The position numbers and the translations under genes are program-made. A DNA stretch of 20,477 nucleotides from Candidatus Abyssobacteria bacterium SURF_5. GTDB taxonomy: Bacteria; Abyssobacteria; SURF-5. The notes beneath the pieces are model-generated. The model did not search any database. It was given only the letters and a program-made list of their open reading frames with translations, and was not told where the DNA came from. Of this stretch, positions 15,810 to 20,477 are shown piece after piece. Position 1 is the first letter of the stretch. Each line of letters begins with the position of its first letter. The DNA lies in the NCBI GenBank assembly GCA_003598085.1, contig QZKU01000124.1, positions 1-20,477 of the forward strand, read 5' to 3'.

Positions 15810-18800
15810 TCGCGAACAGCTTTACAGAATCCATCGTTGAACAGGCCACGCTGGCGTGGCTGGAAGCAATGGAATATAAGATTCTCTCGGGGCTGGAAAT
15901 CGCACCAGGTGAGGCGTTGGCGGAGCGCGAGAGCTATGCGCAGGTGATTCTTGAAAGCCACCTGCGGCAGGCTCTCCAGCGGCTGAACCCCGAAGTTCCA
16001 CCGGATGCCCTTGAGGAAGCTTTCCGAAAGCTGGCACGGCCCGACTCGCCCTCTCTGATAGGAAATAACCATGCTCTGCATAAATACCTCATTGAGGGAG
16101 TGCCAGTTGAGTATGAGCATGCAGATGGCACCATTCGCGGAGACCTCATGCGCGTGCTGGATTATGAAAACCCGGATGAGAATGAATTTCTGGCGGTGAA
16201 TCAGTTCACCGTCTCTGAGGATCACCATGAACGCAGGCCGGATATAGTCCTGTTTATCAACGGGCTTCCGCTGGCCGTCATCGAGCTTAAGAATGCCGCC
16301 GATGAGAATGCAACTATCTGGTCAGCCTTCAATCAGCTTCAAACATATAAGGACCAGATACCGTCGCTGTTCGCCTACAATGAGGCGCTCGTCATCTCGG
16401 ACGGCACAAATGCACGCATCGGAACTCTCACCGCCGACCGGGAGTGGTTTATGCCGTGGCGGACTATAGAAGGGCAGGAACTGGCTGATTCATGCCTCCC
16501 GCAGTTGCAGGTGGCGCTGGAGGGACTTTTCGAGAAACGGCGCTTCCTGGACCTGATACGTTACTTCACAGTCTTTGAGGATACCGGCGGCGGAGTCCTG
16601 GTAAAGAAGATGGCAGGCTACCATCAGTACCATGCGGTAAATGTAGCTGTGGAAGAGACTGTCCGCGCTACCGCCCCCGTTCAAAGGGCCGAGTTGTCGA
16701 AAGAGGGCGAAGGCACATATTTTGCCCGTAGTCGCCCCGACGCGACGCCCGGCGACCGGCGCGTCGGAGTCGTATGGCACACGCAAGGCTCCGGCAAGAG
16801 CCTGACAATGGCCTTCTATGCCGGGCGGGTTGTCTTGCATCCGAAAATGGAAAACCCGACCCTGATCGTCATTACCGACCGCAATGACCTGGACGATCAA
16901 CTCTTCGGGACGTTCGGACGATGTTCTGAACTACTGCGGCAACAACCGGTGAAAGCGGAGAGCAGGGCGGATTTGCGTGAGAAATTGAAAGTGGCCTCGG
17001 GCGGGGTTGTCTTTACCACGGTCCAGAAGTTTTTCCCGCTCGAGGGCGAAGATCGGCATCCCATTTTATCTGAAAGACATAACATAGTTGTCATCGCCGA
17101 CGAGGCTCATCGAAGCCAGTATGAATTCGGAAGGAAATTGAATCGAGAATCCGGTGAGCTTCGAGATGGATTTGCGCATAGTATGCGGCTCGCTCTTCCG
17201 AACGCTTCCTTTATCGGGTTTACAGGGACTCCCCTGGAACTGACTGACAGGAACACCCGGAAAGTATTTGGCGAATACATCAGCATTTACGATATCGAGC
17301 GGGCGGTTCAGGATGAAGCGACAGTGCCGATCTACTATGAAAGCCGCTTGGCGAAGCTGGAGCTTGACGAGGCGGAGCGCCCGAAGGTGGACCCGGAATT
17401 CGAGGAGGTCACCGAAGGCGAAGAAGTCGAGCATAGGGAGCGGCTGAAAACAAAGTGGGCGCAGCTTGAAGCCATTGTCGGCGCCGAAAAAAGAATCCGG
17501 CTGATCGCGCAGGATATCGTGAACCATTTCGAGAATCGGCTGGACGCCATGTACGGCAAGGCAATGATCGTGTGCATGAGCCGCCGCATCTGTGTCGAAC
17601 TGTATAAGGCGATAGTCGCTCTGCGGCCGCAGTGGCACGGCAGCAAGGACAAGGAGGGAATTATAAAGGTCATTATGACCGGCTCGGCGTCCGACCCGGC
17701 CGAATGGCAACCGCATATCCGTTCACAAAAGCCGCTTGAGCAGCTTGCCAACCGCTTCAGAGATTCAAAAGATCGTTTTCAAATAGTCATCGTGCGTGAT
17801 ATGTGGCTTACGGGTTTCGATGTGCCATCCCTGCATACCATGTACATGGACAAGCCGATGCGCAGCCATGGGCTGATGCAGGCGATAGCGCGGGTAAACC
17901 GCAAGTTCGGGAAAAAACCCGGCGGGCTGGTTGTCGATTATCTCGGGCTGGCGCACGAACTGCAGTCAGCGGTCGAGAGTTATACGAGGAGCGGCGGTCA
18001 GGGAGAGACGGCGATCGATCAGGCGAAGGCTGTCCAGGCGCTGCTTGAGAAATATGAAATTTGCTGCGGAATTTTCCACGGGTTTGACTGGTCGAAATGG
18101 AAATCCGGCAGTCCGCAAGAGCGGCTGTCGGTTCTGCCTGCCGCCCAGGAGCATGTGCTCAAGCAGGAGGACGGTAAAGAGAGATTATCGCGAGCGGTAA
18201 CTGACTTGTCGCACGCGTTTGCGCTGTCCGTGCCGCATGAAAAGGCGCTGGAAATCCGAGACGACGTCGCCTTTTTCCAGGCTGTAAAGTCGGTCATGCA
18301 AAAAAGCATCACAGGCGGCCGGCGCAGCCCTGAGGAACTCGACGTCGCCATCAGGCAGATCGTTTCACGCGCCGTGGCGTCCGACCAGATCATCGATATC
18401 TTCGCGGCCGCCGGCCTCAAAAGACCGGATGTCTCAATCCTTTCGGATGAATTCCTGGCAGAGGTGCGCGACATGCCGCACCGGAATCTGGCAGTCGAGA
18501 TGCTGCGAAAGCTGCTGGATGGAGAGATTAAGACTCGCAAGCGAAAGAACGTCGTGCAAGGCCGGTCGTTCGCGCAAATGCTAGAGGAATCGATCAGGCG
18601 CTATCAGAATCGAGCCATTGCGACAGTGCAGGTCATCGAAGAGTTGATAAAGCTGGCGAAAGATATGCGCGAGGCTGACAGGCGCGGAGAGAAACTTGGT
18701 CTGACCGAAGAAGAGGTCGCCTTTTATGACGCTCTCGAAACGAATGATAGCGCGGTGGCCGTTCTGGGCGACGAGACGCTGCGGATAATTGCGCAGGAGC

Positions 18801-18991
18801 TTGTGAAGACGGTGCGCGAGAATACGACGATTGACTGGACCGTGCGCGAGAATGTTCGGGCGAAGATGAGGGTCATGATCAAGCGGATTCTCCGGCGCTA
18901 CGGATATCCGCCCGACAAGCAGGCGCGCGCGACAGAGCTTGTGCTGGAACAGGCGGAAGTACTCTGCCTTGAGGTGACTTATGAACAATGA
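15806..18991 (+). CDS. hsdR: Type I restriction-modification system endonuclease/translocase subunit HsdR
   Basis: 1061 aa, full length, EcoR124I type. It translocates DNA with ATP and cuts it far from the unmethylated target. The N-terminal PD-(D/E)xK nuclease shows D146 in RRPDIV and E160-L-K162 in VIELKN, with the downstream QLQTYK motif. The SF2 motor shows Walker A HTQGSGKS (H325-S332), DEAH (D432-H435), [25 protein letters not shown] and QAIARVNR. The C-terminal part (DUF3387-like) ends with [14 protein letters not shown]…GYPPDK, the part of HsdR near the methyltransferase contact region. Starts at GTG 15806, overlapping the Abi gene's TGA and preceded by GAGGGGGA. All key residues are present, so the system should be active. 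Confidence 0.96.
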   Translation: MIANSFTESIVEQATLAWLEAMEYKILSGLEIAPGEALAERESYAQVILESHLRQALQRLNPEVPPDALEEAFRKLARPDSPSLIGNNHALHKYLIEGVPVEYEHADGTIRGDLMRVLDYENPDENEFLAVNQFTVSEDHHERRPDIVLFINGLPLAVIELKNAADENATIWSAFNQLQTYKDQIPSLFAYNEALVISDGTNARIGTLTADREWFMPWRTIEGQELADSCLPQLQVALEGLFEKRRFLDLIRYFTVFEDTGGGVLVKKMAGYHQYHAVNVAVEETVRATAPVQRAELSKEGEGTYFARSRPDATPGDRRVGVVWHTQGSGKSLTMAFYAGRVVLHPKMENPTLIVITDRNDLDDQLFGTFGRCSELLRQQPVKAESRADLREKLKVASGGVVFTTVQKFFPLEGEDRHPILSERHNIVVIADEAHRSQYEFGRKLNRESGELRDGFAHSMRLALPNASFIGFTGTPLELTDRNTRKVFGEYISIYDIERAVQDEATVPIYYESRLAKLELDEAERPKVDPEFEEVTEGEEVEHRERLKTKWAQLEAIVGAEKRIRLIAQDIVNHFENRLDAMYGKAMIVCMSRRICVELYKAIVALRPQWHGSKDKEGIIKVIMTGSASDPAEWQPHIRSQKPLEQLANRFRDSKDRFQIVIVRDMWLTGFDVPSLHTMYMDKPMRSHGLMQAIARVNRKFGKKPGGLVVDYLGLAHELQSAVESYTRSGGQGETAIDQAKAVQALLEKYEICCGIFHGFDWSKWKSGSPQERLSVLPAAQEHVLKQEDGKERLSRAVTDLSHAFALSVPHEKALEIRDDVAFFQAVKSVMQKSITGGRRSPEELDVAIRQIVSRAVASDQIIDIFAAAGLKRPDVSILSDEFLAEVRDMPHRNLAVEMLRKLLDGEIKTRKRKNVVQGRSFAQMLEESIRRYQNRAIATVQVIEELIKLAKDMREADRRGEKLGLTEEEVAFYDALETNDSAVAVLGDETLRIIAQELVKTVRENTTIDWTVRENVRAKMRVMIKRILRRYGYPPDKQARATELVLEQAEVLCLEVTYEQ

Positions 18992-19044
18992 AATGATAAT
19001 CTTGTAATCTCACCAATTTCTAAAACCAATTGCAAGGCTGGAAA

Positions 19045-19686
19045 ATGGACATTTTAACATTCATTGCCGAAATCACTAGATCAATCACCTGGCCCTTTTG
19101 TATTTTTTTGATCTTTCTTGTCACTCGACGGAAGCTTATTGAGCTTTTTCCACGATTGATGAACATCAGATATAAGGATTTTGAAGTCAATTTTGCGGAA
19201 ACTTTTCGACGTATTGAATCGCGTGCAAAGAAAGCAGGATCGCTTCCTGAATTACCGTCCAATAAACCGGCTGAACCTGCGCCAAAAGAATTGTCGGGAT
19301 CAAAAAGATGGGAATGGTATCGGAAGCTCGCTTCATCATTGCCTCGTAGAGCCATAGAGAATGCTTGGACAGACGTTGAAAAAGCAATTTTCAATCTCTC
19401 AGACTTTTGGGATTATGACGACCCTCAGAATGACGAATATCCAGTCCCCTCTTGGACAATTGGTAGACTCAAAAAGAATGGTCTTCTCTCCCCGGACCTT
19501 GCCTATACATATGAAGACCTCGGCAGAGTTTATAATCTGATGCAGTCCCACCCAGAAATGGCGGTCACCAGTCGGGAAGCCCTTGTTTTTTTACAATGGG
19601 CAGAACAAGTTAGCAAAGCGTTGATTCAAATTGCGGAACAAAATCAGCAATCTGGGGTGCAAGTGCAAACCAAGAATAGTAATTAA
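19045..19686 (+). CDS. Membrane-anchored protein of unknown function
   Basis: 213 aa from ATG 19045 (TTG 19030 is possible). One N-terminal membrane helix (residues about 12-27, TWPFCIFLIFLV) is followed by TRRKLIELFPRLMNIRYKDFEVNF, a Pro-rich linker near 68-82 and a helical cytoplasmic domain (about 90-205) ending in a Gln-rich tail. The arrangement of a single helix, then RYKDFEVNF, is seen in many small unannotated membrane proteins, but I cannot name a family. It is separated from hsdR by 53 bases and is clearly more A+T-rich than hsdR, which suggests a separate acquisition. It may be read through from the operon; no promoter of its own stands out. Confidence 0.7.
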   Translation: MDILTFIAEITRSITWPFCIFLIFLVTRRKLIELFPRLMNIRYKDFEVNFAETFRRIESRAKKAGSLPELPSNKPAEPAPKELSGSKRWEWYRKLASSLPRRAIENAWTDVEKAIFNLSDFWDYDDPQNDEYPVPSWTIGRLKKNGLLSPDLAYTYEDLGRVYNLMQSHPEMAVTSREALVFLQWAEQVSKALIQIAEQNQQSGVQVQTKNSN

Positions 19687-19726
19687 ATATGCACAGCTAA
19701 AATCAACTTCTATAGTTAAAGATAGC

Positions 19727-20302
19727 ATGGTCATTCCGGCTAGAAGACATCTATTTTTTCTTTCCTCTATCCTTCTGCTCTTAATCGCCGCCATTCCTCC
19801 CCCTGACCAGCCTCCTCCGTTCGATGGACAAGTCACTGTCGAGCGGCTCCAAGAGCTATACGGCGAGCCGCTTTATCATCGCCAGTATGACGAGCCGAAA
19901 TCCGAAACCGTCGGCCCTGTCACCCTCACGTATGACGAAGAAATCGCCTTCCAGTACAAGGGCCGCCAACTTACGTACTACTTCCTCCGCTATCAGGCGC
20001 GCGGTGTTGGTGACCTGCCTGGGCCGATTCGTATCCCCGCACAGGTCGTGCGCATGGTTGATGGCGATACAATCGTCGTCCGGCTATTCAACGAGACTGA
20101 CGGGAAGGTTCGGTACATCGGCATCGACACGCCGGAAACAAAGCATCCTGATAAAGGTGTTGAATATTACGGCCAGGAAGCCACCGAAGCGAACAAGCGC
20201 CAGGTGGACGGCAAGGACGTTGAGCTTGAGCCTGACGTGCAGCGGTGGGACTGGTATCAGAGACTGCTGGCGTATGCGTATTTCGAGGACGTTTACTCTT
20301 GA
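19727..20302 (+). CDS. Secreted staphylococcal-nuclease-like (thermonuclease) protein, 3' end probably damaged
   Basis: 191 aa. ATG 19727 gives a signal peptide (IPARRHLFFLSSILLLLIAAIP), so export is likely. Residues from about 110 are the SNase OB-fold: VVRMVDGDTIVV, RYIGIDTPET (the catalytic Arg, Asp and Glu of the family) and WYQRLLAYAY with the second Arg. The frame stops right after EDVYS, where relatives continue with about 25-40 more residues (VNAELVRxGYA). The next bases read in the +1 frame give LDLLTQC, then a further shift gives YLKE, which looks like that missing part after two indels. The 90-residue region between signal and nuclease domain is of unknown function. It may be a pseudogene or a shortened enzyme. 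Confidence 0.75.
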   Translation: MVIPARRHLFFLSSILLLLIAAIPPPDQPPPFDGQVTVERLQELYGEPLYHRQYDEPKSETVGPVTLTYDEEIAFQYKGRQLTYYFLRYQARGVGDLPGPIRIPAQVVRMVDGDTIVVRLFNETDGKVRYIGIDTPETKHPDKGVEYYGQEATEANKRQVDGKDVELEPDVQRWDWYQRLLAYAYFEDVYS

Positions 20303-20477
20303 TTTGTTGACGCAATGCGTTATCTGAAGGAGTAAAAGAGAGGATCTGAGGTTAGCCCGAACTAAACTGTTTTCCCAGTCCGTGCTGATCCGCGCTAATC
20401 CCTAGTAGAACTGCTATCTGCTTCTGCCTCCTGCCTTCATCCCGGTTCCTCCCCCGTGGACTGTAAGCTAAGGTCCG
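20303..20477. other. Right-edge spacer with repeat-like debris
   Basis: Holds the likely out-of-frame end of the nuclease gene (to about 20334) and then TCCGTGCTGATCCGCGCTAATCC (20380-20402 region), the kind of GATCCGCG/AATCC wording also seen near 7800. No gene, terminator or promoter is supported. Confidence 0.45.

Noticed and set aside
19824-20327. 167-codon frame overlapping the nuclease
   Set aside because: A +1-frame shadow; only its last few codons may be the displaced nuclease end.

Overview
The window is bacterial DNA, probably from an uncultured lineage. The first gene encodes a type IV prepilin-like protein with a C-terminal H-x-DG element, a style abundant in Planctomycetota, Verrucomicrobiota, Lentisphaerota and candidate phyla such as Hydrogenedentota and Sumerlaeota. 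CehA/McbA-type hydrolases and UroD-like proteins fit that range, but the phylum is inference. Every supported gene is on the + strand. No tRNA, rRNA or CRISPR array was seen.

Left part (1-7685), metabolic and ordinary. Bases 1-126 are the 3' end (domains V and VI) of a group II intron whose predicted 3' splice site lies two bases before the prepilin-like start codon. The prepilin gene is closed by a terminator hairpin with a perfect 28-bp stem. Then come a UroD/MtaA-type protein, a large CehA/McbA metallohydrolase with a His-rich tail, a small membrane protein, a VOC/glyoxalase-fold protein and a GH13 alpha-glucosidase. These are co-directional and mostly closely spaced, but no single pathway is evident.

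Middle part (7686-10781), visibly richer in A+T. A 0.9-kb intergenic stretch ends in a good sigma70-type promoter. It drives a two-gene unit: a 159-aa soluble protein and a 384-aa protein with three C-terminal membrane helices, joined by a TTGA stop/start overlap. A second copy of the same promoter block (about 60 bp) follows and drives the next operon.

Right part (10782-18991) is a compact type I restriction-modification operon with accessory genes: a 25-codon leader ORF, a GIY-YIG/DUF4357 protein, a short ORF opening with an HsdR-like N-terminal motif, hsdM, hsdS, an Abi_C-type abortive-infection protein, and hsdR. Consecutive genes overlap by 1-44 bases, so they are probably co-transcribed and translationally coupled. 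The Abi_C protein ends in a segment that matches the C-terminal end of HsdR from the same operon, which suggests it docks on the same methyltransferase core. After hsdR come a membrane-anchored unknown protein and a secreted staphylococcal-nuclease-like protein whose 3' end looks frameshifted.

A REP-like palindrome (GTAGGGGCGG, variable centre, CCGCCC) occurs twice: once between genes (5976-6001) and once in frame inside hsdM (13141-13165), where it adds about nine residues.
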